DNA from: Megasphaera sp. NM10 | Lineage (GTDB): Bacteria; Bacillota; Negativicutes; Veillonellales; Megasphaeraceae | Reading direction: 5' to 3' | DNA: 47,729 nt | NCBI RefSeq assembly: GCF_000417505.1 | Contig: NZ_APHY01000030.1 | Span: forward strand, 1 to 47,729 | Shown here: positions 40,596 to 47,729 of the stretch, one piece after another | How the letters are laid out: each line of letters starts with the position of its first letter | How positions within the stretch are numbered: position 1 is the first letter of the stretch | The notes under the pieces: model-generated | Database searches by the model: none | What the model was told of the DNA's origin: nothing | The model's input: only the letters and a program-made list of their open reading frames with translations | Translations under genes and position numbers: made by a program

Positions 40596-41840
40596 TTATT
40601 TACCCTGTTTTTCTACGTGCTGTTTCATGAGGGCCCGCATCTTGAGCGGCAGGCCGAAGAGGTTAATGAAGCCTTCGGCATCGGTCTGGTCATATACGTC
40701 GTCTTCGCCGAAGGTGACGAATTCTTCGTTGTACAAGGAGTACGGCGATGTAGAACCAGCGCTGATGATGTTGCCCTTATAGAGTTTCAATGTAACCTGG
40801 CCGGTAACGGTCTTCTGCGTTTCATCGACGAAAGCCGACAGGGCTTCGCGGAGCGGCGAGAACCATTTGCCGTCATAGACGAGTTCGGCAAATTTGTTGG
40901 CCACATTTTCTTTATAGTGATACGTGTCGCGGTCGAGGCAGAGGTATTCCAATTCTCTGTGAGCATACATGATGATGGCACCGCCCGGGTTTTCATAGAT
41001 GCCACGGCTCTTCATGCCGACCAGCCGGTTTTCGACGATATCGACGATGCCGACGCCGTTGCGGGCACCGATTTCATTGAGGGCCGTAATGAGTTCGACA
41101 GCACCCAGTTTCTGACCGTTGACGGCAACAGGGACGCCCTGTTCAAAGTCGATCTTGACGTATTCCGGAGCATCCGGAGCCTGTTCCGGCGTCTTGGTGA
41201 CCATGTAGACCATGTCTTTCGGGGCATTGGCCGGGTTTTCCAGGTCGTCCCCTTCATGGCTCAGGTGCCAGATGTTCCAGTCCATGCTGTAGGGATAGGG
41301 ATTTTCTTCGGACTGATAGTCGATGGGGACGTTGTGGGCTTCAGCGTATTTCAGTTCGTCTTCACGGGATTTGAGGTCCCACATCCGCCAGGGAGCGATG
41401 AGGGTCATTTCCGGAGCCAGGGCTTTGACGGTCAATTCAAAGCGGACCTGGTCGTTGCCCTTGCCTGTAGCGCCGTGAGCGATGGCATCGGCGCCTTCTT
41501 TCTTGGCGACTTCGACGAGTTTCTTGGAAATAAGGGGCCGAGCGAAGGACGTGCCCAAGAGGTATTTGCCTTCATAGACAGCACCGGCTTTGACCGTCGG
41601 CCAAACGTACTGTTCCATGAATTCTTTTTTGATGTCCATGACATAGACTTTGGAAGCGCCCGAAGCATAGGCTTTCTTTTCAATGGCTTCAAAGTCGTCC
41701 GGCTGGCCGACGTCGGCGCAGGCAGCGATGACTTCGGCGCCAGGATAGTTTTCCTTCAGCCAGGGAATGATGACCGACGTATCGAGGCCGCCGGAATAAG
41801 CCAGGACAATTTTTTTAATATCTTTTTTCGTGTTACTCAT
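40596..41840 (-). CDS. argG: Argininosuccinate synthase
   Basis: Condenses citrulline and aspartate using [23 protein letters not shown] is the ATP-loop signature, and [15 protein letters not shown] and [19 protein letters not shown] are further conserved blocks. The start is ATG at 41838-41840 with GAGGAGG upstream; an open frame reaching 41984 runs through the promoter and is not coding. Protein length 414 residues. It has a strong promoter whose -35 is covered by a palindrome, as expected for arginine repression. Confidence 0.96.
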   Translation of the reverse strand: MSNTKKDIKKIVLAYSGGLDTSVIIPWLKENYPGAEVIAACADVGQPDDFEAIEKKAYASGASKVYVMDIKKEFMEQYVWPTVKAGAVYEGKYLLGTSFARPLISKKLVEVAKKEGADAIAHGATGKGNDQVRFELTVKALAPEMTLIAPWRMWDLKSREDELKYAEAHNVPIDYQSEENPYPYSMDWNIWHLSHEGDDLENPANAPKDMVYMVTKTPEQAPDAPEYVKIDFEQGVPVAVNGQKLGAVELITALNEIGARNGVGIVDIVENRLVGMKSRGIYENPGGAIIMYAHRELEYLCLDRDTYHYKENVANKFAELVYDGKWFSPLREALSAFVDETQKTVTGQVTLKLYKGNIISAGSTSPYSLYNEEFVTFGEDDVYDQTDAEGFINLFGLPLKMRALMKQHVEKQGK

Positions 41841-41907
41841 GATGATTTCCTCCTCTATCTGATGAACCAAAGCGATTGATTTGTGTTTGTTTCTGTCTAC
41901 GTTTGAT

Positions 41908-41936
41908 AGTATACACCCAGTTGAAATATTATGCAA
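41908..41936 (-). promoter_or_regulatory. Promoter of argGH
   Basis: TTGCAT (41931-41936), 17-base spacer, TATACT (41908-41913), with a leader of about 60 bases to argG. Confidence 0.75.
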
Positions 41937-41949
41937 GTATTTTGCATAA
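41929..41949. promoter_or_regulatory. Palindrome over the argG -35, candidate ArgR box
   Basis: TTATGCA-N7-TGCATAA is a perfect 7-bp inverted repeat across the -35 hexamer. An overlapping TTGCA-N9-TGCAA (41942-41960) adds a second AT-rich half-site pair. Arrangement and place fit tandem ARG boxes, though the half-sites are TGCA rather than the usual TGAAT. Confidence 0.5.
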
Positions 41950-42038
41950 AAAATTTGCAAACTTTTTTTTAACAGGCCTGTCAATTCCCTCGCCCTGCAA
42001 AGTATAGTATAATAAAAGTGTTTAGTAGGAGGAATTCA

Positions 42039-42833
42039 ATGAAACTAAAATACATCGCCATCTTTGCCCTGGCCTTTGCCATCTGTGCCGGCTGGAACCT
42101 GCTCTTCGACGCGCCGAAAACGGCCAAGCCTGCCGTCGAGACGGCGGCCAAGCTCCAAGAAGAAAAGGAACCGCAGGGAAGCTGGCCGGCACCGCTGCGG
42201 CCGCTGGAAATCCGGATCTATCCGTACCTGCACTTCCACGAAGCTATGGACAACAAGATCAAGAAAATCCCCGTCTACGTAGCCATCAACGCCATTTCCA
42301 AGCCCATGCAGCATGCCGTCGTCGCCACGGAAGACCGCCGCTTCTACGACCACGGTGCCATCGACCCGATCGGCATCATCCGGGCCGTCCTGGTCAACAT
42401 CGAATCCGGTGAGACCGTCGAAGGCGGCAGCACCATCAGCCAGCAGGTCGTCAAGAATGTCTTCCTTTCCCAGGACCGGACCATGGCCCGCAAGGCCCAG
42501 GAATTCGTCATGGCCTTCTTGCTGGAACATTACTACAGCAAAGATGAAATCCTGGAAATCTATTTGAATACAGCCTATTTCGGCGCCAACGCCACGGGCA
42601 TCGACGACGCGGCCCGGACGTATTTCACGACGACGCCGGAAAAACTGGACCTGGCCCAGGCATCCATGCTGGCCGGCCTGGTACAGGCGCCGACCTACTA
42701 TAATCCCCTGAAAAATTACGACGCCGCCAAAGCCCGGCAGAAAACAGTCCTGACCTTGATGGCAGAACAAGGCTATATCAGCCCGGAACAAGGCGCAGAA
42801 GCTTATAAAAAAGAGATTCTCGAACGAAAGTAG
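42039..42833 (+). CDS. mtgA: Monofunctional peptidoglycan glycosyltransferase (GT51)
   Basis: Polymerises lipid II into glycan strands. An N-terminal membrane anchor (YIAIFALAFAICAGWNLLF, residues 5-23) precedes a GT51 domain: ATEDRRFYDHGAIDP with catalytic E98, GGSTISQQVVKNVFLS, then RKAQEFVMAFLLEHYYSKDEILEIYLNTAYFG and AGLVQAPTYYNP. No transpeptidase domain follows, so at 264 residues it is a stand-alone enzyme. Start ATG 42039 has AGGAGG upstream; the earlier ATG at 42018 lies within the probable promoter region. It is transcribed divergently from argG. The symbol mtgA is given by function rather than by close identity. Confidence 0.9.
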   Translation: MKLKYIAIFALAFAICAGWNLLFDAPKTAKPAVETAAKLQEEKEPQGSWPAPLRPLEIRIYPYLHFHEAMDNKIKKIPVYVAINAISKPMQHAVVATEDRRFYDHGAIDPIGIIRAVLVNIESGETVEGGSTISQQVVKNVFLSQDRTMARKAQEFVMAFLLEHYYSKDEILEIYLNTAYFGANATGIDDAARTYFTTTPEKLDLAQASMLAGLVQAPTYYNPLKNYDAAKARQKTVLTLMAEQGYISPEQGAEAYKKEILERK

Positions 42834-42879
42834 CTGCTATCAGGCGGGACGCCCTCGTAACGAGCATCCGCCGTCTGTA

Positions 42880-43024
42880 GTAGGGGCCGTCCCAAAGGGC
42901 GGCCCGCTGTGAGATTCAGATACAGGCCATTTAGGATGATGGCAAGCTTTTTTACCGCGAGTCATTCGTCATGGTAAGGGAATGCACATAATTCAAGGCG
43001 GGACGCCCTATGGGCGTCCCCTAC
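42880..43024. repeat. MITE-like element 2, ends GTAGGGG...CCCCTAC
   Basis: A 145-base unit beginning GTAGGGGCCGTCCC and ending GGGCGTCCCCTAC, so its ends are inverted copies. The first 30 bases are almost the same as those of element 1, including CCCAAAGGGCGGCCCGC. It fills most of the space between the transglycosylase and the flavodoxin gene. A further partial palindrome, GGCGGGACGCCC, precedes it at 42843-42854. Confidence 0.7.
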
Positions 43025-43029
43025 AGCAT

Positions 43030-43064
43030 AAAAAAGGCGCTGTCTTCATGCGACAGCGCCTTTT
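43030..43064. terminator. Terminator of flavodoxin 2, works both ways
   Basis: AAAAGGCGCTGTC and GACAGCGCCTTTT form a perfect 13-bp stem around TTCATGC, flanked by A and T runs. Nearly the same as the lptG terminator. Confidence 0.9.
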
Positions 43065-43071
43065 CTGCAGC

Positions 43072-43521
43072 TTACTGGCCTTTGAGGCGGCTCAGTGTAT
43101 CCTGGGCAAAGGCCTTGGCCCGGTCCAGGTGCAGGTCTTCCCCCGCTTCCGGCCGATGCATGTACTTGTCCTTGTCCGTCCAGGCGACGTACGTCCCTAT
43201 GACGCCGCTGTCAGGCTCGAGGAGCTCTACGGCACTGCGCAGGTGCTTGGAGGCCTGATCCGAATAGGGATCGTCGTAGAGCGTGGCAAAGACGGCGACG
43301 TGGTCGTTGCCGATTTTCTTCAACGCTTCCTGCCCTTTAGGGTCCGCCTGGTTCTCGTCGATCCAAAAACCGGCAAAGACGCAGTCATACGATGAAAAGT
43401 CATCGGGCATGTCGTCGACACTGACGCAGGGCGTCCCCTGCGGAAGGCCTGCGGCGATGGCATGTGCAATTTGTTCAATACGTCCGGTCTGAGAAGAATA
43501 CACAACAATGGCGTTCATCAT
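43072..43521 (-). CDS. Flavodoxin-family protein (149 aa)
   Basis: A second short flavodoxin, similar in plan to the one at 3850-4305: AIVVYSSQTGRIEQIAHAIA carries the FMN phosphate loop, and SSYDCVFAGFWIDENQADP and VAVFATLYDDPYSDQASKHLRSAVELL follow. Both share the LRSAVELL segment and a late GTYV/GTHV segment, so they are probably paralogues. Likely role is cytoplasmic electron transfer, with an unknown partner. Two tandem ATGs at the start are served by AGGAG. It forms a one-gene transcript with a promoter at 43571-43600 and a strong terminator. Confidence 0.84.
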   Translation of the reverse strand: MMNAIVVYSSQTGRIEQIAHAIAAGLPQGTPCVSVDDMPDDFSSYDCVFAGFWIDENQADPKGQEALKKIGNDHVAVFATLYDDPYSDQASKHLRSAVELLEPDSGVIGTYVAWTDKDKYMHRPEAGEDLHLDRAKAFAQDTLSRLKGQ

Positions 43522-43560
43522 AACATCTCCTTTTTATATTTTGATACTAATTATCGTTTT

Positions 43561-43600
43561 ATGTACTACTAGTATAACATAAAAAGGCTGCCATTGTCCA
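43561..43600 (-). promoter_or_regulatory. Promoter of flavodoxin 2 with an imperfect palindrome
   Basis: TGGACA (43595-43600), 18-base spacer, TATACT (43571-43576). A 20-base imperfect palindrome (43561-43580, centre ACTAGT) overlaps the -10 and is a candidate operator. Confidence 0.5.
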
Positions 43601-43660
43601 ATAGTTAATTTATAATTTTAAGCTGTTTCTTTATAGTTTAAAGTAATACGTTTAAGTAAA

Positions 43661-43705
43661 CCTCTCAGACCGCCTTCGGCGGCCAGCTCCCCTATCAGGG
43701 GAGCC
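43661..43705. repeat. Composite palindromic repeat (CCTCTCAGAC...GGGGAGCC)
   Basis: Two abutting hairpins: ACCGCCTTCGGCGG, then GGCCAGCTCCCCTATCAGGGGAGCC. As far as I recall, similar CTCTCAG...CAGCTCCCC repeats are scattered through gut Firmicutes genomes. It may also serve as the terminator region of the D-lactate dehydrogenase gene. Confidence 0.55.
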
Positions 43706-43729
43706 TTTCGTTCTGTCGCATGATAACGT

Positions 43730-43756
43730 AAACGGGCGCCCCACGTGGGCGCCCCT
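43730..43756. repeat. Solo end of a GTAGGGG-type element
   Basis: GGGCGCCCCACGTGGGCGCCCCTAC-like palindrome ending in CCCCTAC, matching the right ends of the MITE-like elements. No left end is found nearby. Confidence 0.5.
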
Positions 43757-43771
43757 ACAACTTAAACTTAT

Positions 43772-45172
43772 TTAGTTTTCTTCGATGACTTTCCCCGGGT
43801 TGAGGATCCATTTCGGGTCGACGGCGCGTTTGATGGTCTTCATGAGGTCCAATTCGGCCGGATCCGTATATTCTTCCATGTATTTCAGGCGCTTCAAGCC
43901 GATGCCGTGTTCACCGGACAGGCGGCCGCCCAAGCCGTAGACGTATTTATACGCTTTGGTCCGGAATTCCTTCAGCTGTTTTTCCCAGTCTTCGTCGCTC
44001 ATATCGCATTTGAGGATCTGGAAATGGAGGTTGCCGTCACCGGCGTGGGCCAGGCAGAAGACGCGGAAATCGTAGTTCTTGCTTTCCTTGACCAGGGTCT
44101 GGATGCAGTCGGCGATTTTCGTGACCGGAACGACCAAGTCTTCCGACGTGGCGACTTTCGAGAAGACGCGCGTGCTTTCCAGGCAGTTGCGGCGGACTTT
44201 CCAGACGCGGTCGTCGGCTTCGACGATGTCCGTAGCCCCACATTCTTCACAGACAGCGGCCAATTTTTCCATTTTATCGTCCAATTCGTCTTCATTGAAG
44301 GTTTCGATGGAAATGATATCATAACAGCCATCTTCGTAGTGAGGCAGTTTCAAGTCGCTGTAATCGCTGGCGCTGCGGACGAAGTTGTTATCCATGAATT
44401 CGACAGATGTCGGGTTGAGGCCGGCTTTAATCAGTTTCGGTACCAGAGCCGTCGCCTTGGCCAGGTCCGTGAAGACGGCCAGGACGTCGAGTTTATACGG
44501 CGGCAAGGGAACGAGCTTCAACGTTGCCTTGGTGATGATGCCCAAGGTTCCTTCGGAACCGATGATAAGCTGGTCCAGGCAGAAGCCGGTTGAGCATTTC
44601 TTTAAAGTAGCGCCGAGGTTGACGATCTTGCCCGTCGGCAGGACGGCTTCAATGGAGTAGACCTGGTGGCGCGTCGTGCCATAGCGGACGGCTTTGTTGC
44701 CGCCGGCGTTGGTAGCCAAGTTGCCGCCGATGAGGCAGCTGTCGGAGCTGCACGGGTCACCGGCGTAGAGCAGGCCCTTTTTGCGGGCTGCATTCTGGAT
44801 GTCGATAGTGCGGACACCGGCTTCGACGGTCATATACATGCCATCTTCGTTCAATTCGATGATGTGGTTCATCCGTTCCATGAGCAGGACGATGCCTTTA
44901 TAAGCCGGAACGGCGCCGCAGCTGACGCTGGTGCCGGCACTGCGCGGCGTGACCGGGACGTCGAAGCGGTTGGCGATCTTCATGATTTCCGAAACTTCCT
45001 GGGTATTAGCCGGCAGGACGACGACTTCCGGTGTCTTCCAGAAGGACGGTGCCAGGCTTTCATCGGATTTATAGATGTCCAGGACATCGGCATCGGTCTT
45101 TACATATTTATCACCGACGACGGCTTTCAAAGCGTCGATGACTTCAGCTGTAACCGGATTATATTCTTTCAT
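43772..45172 (-). CDS. FAD-linked D-lactate/glycolate dehydrogenase (GlcD family)
   Basis: A 466-residue FAD oxidoreductase of the VAO family. The FAD-binding domain covers residues about 45-225 (TPRSAGTSVSCGAVP, GDPCSSDSCLIGGNLATNAGGNKAVRYGTTRHQV, GSEGTLGIITKATLKL). The C-terminal substrate domain includes FCLAHAGDGNLHFQIL and LSGEHGIGLKR with the metal/substrate histidines, ending in ILNPGKV. Members oxidise D-lactate, glycolate or 2-hydroxyglutarate. The larA racemase gene directly upstream favours D-lactate. No etfAB genes are adjacent. ATG start with AAGGGG upstream and its own candidate promoter. Confidence 0.88.
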   Translation of the reverse strand: MKEYNPVTAEVIDALKAVVGDKYVKTDADVLDIYKSDESLAPSFWKTPEVVVLPANTQEVSEIMKIANRFDVPVTPRSAGTSVSCGAVPAYKGIVLLMERMNHIIELNEDGMYMTVEAGVRTIDIQNAARKKGLLYAGDPCSSDSCLIGGNLATNAGGNKAVRYGTTRHQVYSIEAVLPTGKIVNLGATLKKCSTGFCLDQLIIGSEGTLGIITKATLKLVPLPPYKLDVLAVFTDLAKATALVPKLIKAGLNPTSVEFMDNNFVRSASDYSDLKLPHYEDGCYDIISIETFNEDELDDKMEKLAAVCEECGATDIVEADDRVWKVRRNCLESTRVFSKVATSEDLVVPVTKIADCIQTLVKESKNYDFRVFCLAHAGDGNLHFQILKCDMSDEDWEKQLKEFRTKAYKYVYGLGGRLSGEHGIGLKRLKYMEEYTDPAELDLMKTIKRAVDPKWILNPGKVIEEN

Positions 45173-45251
45173 TGTAAGAACCCCTTTACTTTTTAATGAA
45201 AAATGGAACCATCATTTCACTTATTGCAACTATTTCTCGTGAATTATGAAT

Positions 45252-45280
45252 ATTATAGTACACAAGGTGCCATTTGTCTT
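45252..45280 (-). promoter_or_regulatory. Promoter of D-lactate dehydrogenase
   Basis: AAGACA (45275-45280), 17-base spacer, TATAAT (45252-45257), with a leader of about 70 bases. Confidence 0.55.
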
Positions 45281-45369
45281 GGAAATTGTAAAAAAAAGAT
45301 ATACAGTTTAGTCATTTTAATACATGCACAAACGTAATAAATATGGTAAAACGTATAACCGTAGAGCAT

Positions 45370-45403
45370 AAAAGGCACTGTCACATGAAGACAGTGCCTT
45401 TTT
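45370..45403. terminator. Terminator downstream of larA
   Basis: AAAAGGCACTGTC and GACAGTGCCTTTT form a perfect 13-bp stem around ACATGAA. Same family as the hairpins at 43030 and 23065. Confidence 0.85.
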
Positions 45404-45405
45404 CC

Positions 45406-45521
45406 GTAGGGGTCGCCTAAAAGGCGACCCGCTGTGAATCGTGGGTATGAGCATTTGGGTATATGCTACGAACCACGAACACGATCGTCCCACAAGCGTG
45501 CCGAACAGGACAAGCCCCTAC
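45406..45521. repeat. MITE-like element 3, overlaps the larA stop codon
   Basis: A 116-base unit starting GTAGGGGTCGCC and ending GCCCCTAC at 45514-45521. Read on the minus strand its end GTAGGGGC supplies the TAG (45518-45520) that stops larA. The interior holds inverted TCGTGGGT/ACCACGA-like segments. Confidence 0.65.
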
Positions 45522-46807
45522 TGCCGAACGGGGAAAGTGGCGGCGGCGTGGCCCATGACAGTGACTTTGTAGTCTTCCGGCAGATCGGCCTGCGCTTTTT
45601 CCCAGGCTTCTTCCAGGGTTGCTGCCGGGATGAGGCCACTGTGACGGATGATGTCGAAGTTTTCCGGCCGCGTGACGACGTATACCGCCTTCATGGAGCG
45701 GAAAATGCAGTGCGACTTGAAGGCGACGAAGGCGGGAATGGAAAAGTCTGCCCGCAAGTCCCTTTCAAAGGCTTCCATGTCGCTGCGGAAGAACCAGTCC
45801 GTAAAGATGGCCGGTTCTTTGATATCCGGGCAGTCCAGGGTCAGGATCATCGTGCCGCCCGGCTTGGTGGCGAAGACGGCGTTCATGGGCGCCTTCATGC
45901 TCTGGTAGAGGTTCATGTCCTTGGGATAGCCGCCGGCCGATGCGATGGTAATATCCGCCAGTTCCTGGATGGGAACGCTGGCGATGTGCAGCAAGTCGTC
46001 ACAGCCTTTTTTCCAGGCATCGTACCAATGGCCGCCGACGACTTCATAGAGATCGCCGTCTGCAGAAAAGACGGTGTTGACCAGAAAACAGGGATTGAGC
46101 AGGGCTGCGGCCTGTTTCATATCGTCGTGGAGGGGATTGTCTTCCAACAGACTCGTTTCGCATCGGGGATTGCAGCCGCCGCCAAAGGTATCGGTCAAGG
46201 CCATGGCGTGGTTGCGCATGATCGTTTCATAGCTGGCAACGCCGGGCAGGACGGCTTTGCGGCCGCCGCCAAAACCGGCCATGGGATGGAAGGATACGGC
46301 GCCGGTCAAGATGACTTTATCGGCCTGGACGACGTGCGAGTCGAGATAGACGTCATTGCCATGCGTCGTCGTCCCGATTTTGGTCAGCTGCGACGCATCG
46401 CGGCAGTCATGGCTGACGACTTTGACGCGCTTGACCATGTCTTCGCCGCAGACGATGACGTCTTCTTCCGGCCTATGGGCCCGGTGCGTCCCCTGGGCCG
46501 TGACGACGGTAATCTGTTCGTCCCGGACGCCGGCCTGGTTCAATTCATCGACGATGACCGGCAGCATCTGTGCCGTATGGACCAGACGGGTAATGTCACT
46601 GACGATGATAGCTACCGTATCGCCGGCCTGGACGACGTCTTTGAGCGGTGCGCTGCCGATAGGGTGGCGCAGAGCCTGTCGGATGGCTTCCTGTTCATCG
46701 GCTACGGCATCGACGGGATTGCCGTGCAGGTCATACAATACGTGTGCTTCATCGAGCGAAACGGTCTGTGTACCCTTCCCAAAGGGAAGAGAAAAAGTCT
46801 TCATCAT
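45518..46807 (-). CDS. larA: Nickel-dependent lactate racemase (LarA family)
   Basis: Interconverts L- and D-lactate or a similar 2-hydroxyacid using a nickel-pincer nucleotide. IIVSDITRLV, VTAQGTHRAHRPEE with the ligand histidine, and SFHPMAGFGGGRKAVLPGVASYE with the conserved lysine match LarA. At 429 residues it is typical. The larB/C/E cofactor genes are not in the window. It is the third gene of gntR - small membrane protein - larA. The two tandem ATGs have GAGGGG upstream. Its stop codon is the end of a MITE-like repeat, so the native C-terminus may have been altered. Some LarA relatives act on other hydroxyacids. Confidence 0.9.
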   Translation of the reverse strand: MMKTFSLPFGKGTQTVSLDEAHVLYDLHGNPVDAVADEQEAIRQALRHPIGSAPLKDVVQAGDTVAIIVSDITRLVHTAQMLPVIVDELNQAGVRDEQITVVTAQGTHRAHRPEEDVIVCGEDMVKRVKVVSHDCRDASQLTKIGTTTHGNDVYLDSHVVQADKVILTGAVSFHPMAGFGGGRKAVLPGVASYETIMRNHAMALTDTFGGGCNPRCETSLLEDNPLHDDMKQAAALLNPCFLVNTVFSADGDLYEVVGGHWYDAWKKGCDDLLHIASVPIQELADITIASAGGYPKDMNLYQSMKAPMNAVFATKPGGTMILTLDCPDIKEPAIFTDWFFRSDMEAFERDLRADFSIPAFVAFKSHCIFRSMKAVYVVTRPENFDIIRHSGLIPAATLEEAWEKAQADLPEDYKVTVMGHAAATFPVRQ

Positions 46808-46839
46808 AAAAAATACCCCTCTTTAATATAAATATAGTT

Positions 46840-47001
46840 TTAGAACAAGTTCCAGCGTCCCATGTACAAGGCGACCAGGGAGCGGATAAACAGACAGACG
46901 AACAAGATGTAGGTCAGGATATACAAAAAGTTTTCAAAGTCATCCATATGTTCCGACTTCTCGTGGACATGGCGGAAATGGTTCAAGAGAAAATGTCCCA
47001 T
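46840..47001 (-). CDS. Small membrane protein, 53 aa, unknown
   Basis: Not a known family to me. The frame starts at ATG 46999-47001 and stops at 46840. It reads MGHFLLNHFRHVHEKSEHMD, then a hydrophobic helix at about residues 25-46 (FLYILTYILFVCLFIRSLVA), and ends YMGRWNLF. The N-terminal part is rich in histidine (positions 3, 8, 11, 13, 18). It lies 20 bases after the gntR stop and 32 bases before larA, in the same direction, so it belongs to this operon. The binding site is weak (GGAAG about 10 bases upstream). The His-rich face next to a nickel enzyme gene is suggestive but unproven. Confidence 0.6.
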   Translation of the reverse strand: MGHFLLNHFRHVHEKSEHMDDFENFLYILTYILFVCLFIRSLVALYMGRWNLF

Positions 47002-47021
47002 CCGATGGTCGCTTCCTTTCC

Positions 47022-47729
47022 TTATTCTCCGCCGTGCGGAAATAATTCATGAACGCGCCGGGCCGACTCTTCGTCTTTGCTGATGCCCTTGAGCAGGGTC
47101 CGTTCGGAATTTTCCATGTGCTTCTTGGCGACTTTGCGGGCCATGGCACTGTTGTGATCGGCAATGTTTTCCACCATCTGCCGATGTTCTTCCCACGTCG
47201 CTGCCAGGCGGCCGGGATAGTGCATGGAAATGGAGCGGAAGCGCAGCATCTGTTCGCGCAGATTATTGAGTATATCGACGAGGCGCTGGTTCCGGCTGGC
47301 ATGATAGAGGACGTCATGGAAACGGACGTCGGCATCGACGATCTTATCGAATTCGTCGTTGTCGATATATTCGTTGATTTCGACGAGGATCCGTTCCAGG
47401 TATTCCAGTTCGTCCGGCGTGATCCGTTCAGCTGCCAGGCCGGCTGCCAGTTCTTCCAGGGCGCTGCGGATCTCGAAGACCTGGGCGATATCCTTCAAGG
47501 AAATATCGGCGACATACGTCCCGCGCCGGGGAACCATGACAACGAAGCCTTCCAGTTCCAATTTGCGGATGGCTTCGCGGATCGGCGTCCGGCTGACGCC
47601 GAGTTCATCGGCCAGCTGGATTTCCATGAGCCGTTCCCCCGGTTTGAGTACGCCGTCCTTGATGGCCTGGCGCAGGGTTTCGCTGACGACTTCGCGCAGC
47701 GGCTTATAAGCATCTAATTTAATCGACGA
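47022..47729 (-). CDS. GntR/FCD-family regulator, 5' end cut by window edge
   Basis: The visible 235 residues hold an N-terminal winged helix-turn-helix of the GntR type (KPLREVVSETLRQAIKDGVL, then LADELGVSRTPIREAIRKLE) and an FCD ligand domain at about residues 90-220, with metal-binding positions in DADVRFHDVLYHAS, HRQMV and DHNSAMARK. The frame is open to the window end, and an internal ATG at 47627 is not the true start because the HTH begins before it. It leads the operon with the 53-residue protein and larA, so it probably regulates lactate use, as LldR does in other bacteria; the effector is not certain. Confidence 0.9.
   Translation of the reverse strand, partial: SSIKLDAYKPLREVVSETLRQAIKDGVLKPGERLMEIQLADELGVSRTPIREAIRKLELEGFVVMVPRRGTYVADISLKDIAQVFEIRSALEELAAGLAAERITPDELEYLERILVEINEYIDNDEFDKIVDADVRFHDVLYHASRNQRLVDILNNLREQMLRFRSISMHYPGRLAATWEEHRQMVENIADHNSAMARKVAKKHMENSERTLLKGISKDEESARRVHELFPHGGE

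Larger units (their letters stand above)
45173..45517. other. 345-base gene-free spacer between larA and D-lactate dehydrogenase
   Basis: AT-rich near the dehydrogenase, with its promoter and leader (45173-45290), then a low-complexity AT tract, the larA terminator hairpin, and MITE-like element 3 reaching into the larA stop codon. No gene is seen. Confidence 0.6.

Noticed and set aside
40617-41879. 420-codon plus-strand frame opposite argG
   Set aside because: Antisense shadow; argG has all conserved blocks, promoter and ribosome site.
41841-41984. N-terminal extension of argG from 41984
   Set aside because: It would run through the -10, -35 and operator, and the ATG at 41840 has an ideal ribosome site.
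41841-42038. T-box or arginine riboswitch between argG and mtgA
   Set aside because: No T-box motif or terminator/antiterminator pair is seen; a promoter with palindromes explains the region.

Overview
The window looks like chromosomal DNA of a diderm Firmicute of the class Negativicutes. A Megasphaera-like organism (Veillonellales) is my best guess. It carries a full set of lipopolysaccharide (Lpx, Kds, Waa, Lpt) genes, normally a Gram-negative trait, beside a Firmicutes-type FapR-controlled fatty-acid operon with a FabK-like enoyl reductase. It also has lactate racemase, FAD-dependent D-lactate dehydrogenase and acyl-CoA dehydrogenase genes, which suit a lactate-using fermenter. The genus is inferred from content and gene order; no database search was made.

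Layout. 1-600: 5' part of a DDE transposase. 720-3298: an AT-rich three-gene accessory operon (NrdG/PFL-activase-like radical SAM protein, Sel1-repeat protein with a four-cysteine motif, Cys-rich protein of unknown family). 3537-3612: tRNA-Ala(GGC). 3850-8809: flavodoxin, atypical pyruvate kinase, PAP2 phosphatase, HAD-IIA phosphatase, acyl-CoA dehydrogenase. 9261-11852: tRNA-Pro(GGG), biotin-type carboxyltransferase, Elp3-like radical SAM protein. 11976-19589: fapR-plsX-fabH-fabD-fabG-acpP-fabK-fabF-rnc, with a FapR operator downstream of its promoter. 19740-22802: PC4-like ssDNA-binding protein, YitT membrane protein, YqgF-like nuclease, DUF3084 coiled-coil protein. 23101-38945: the lipid A/Kdo/LPS-export block, read as lpxC-fabZ-lpxA and then lpxI-lpxB-msbA-waaA-lpxK-kdsB-kdsA-kdsD-kdsC-lpxL-lptC-lptA-lptB-lptG. 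39150-41840: argG-argH. 42039-42833: monofunctional transglycosylase. 43072-47729: second flavodoxin, D-lactate dehydrogenase, then gntR - a 53-residue membrane protein - larA.

Almost every gene is on the minus strand; the plus strand holds only tRNA-Ala, the PAP2 protein and the transglycosylase. The FAS II operon supplies acyl-ACP to the Lpx enzymes, and FabZ sits inside the lpx operon between lpxC and lpxA. The Kds enzymes make CMP-Kdo for WaaA, MsbA flips the product and LptBCAG exports it. YqgF, DUF3084 and YitT follow in the same direction.

Two patterns cut across the genes. First, four genes (pyruvate kinase, yqgF, kdsB, lptA) contain five apparent single-base indels in homopolymer runs. 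In each case the other reading frame continues the conserved protein, so base-call or assembly errors are more likely than decay. Second, intergenic spaces carry several repeat families: heptanucleotide-period inverted arrays with a shared centre, MITE-like elements with GTAGGGG...CCCCTAC ends (one supplies the larA stop codon), and terminator hairpins that share a TGTCGCA-type loop motif. The heptamer arrays and the radical SAM/Sel1/Cys-rich operon are the best candidates for something undescribed.
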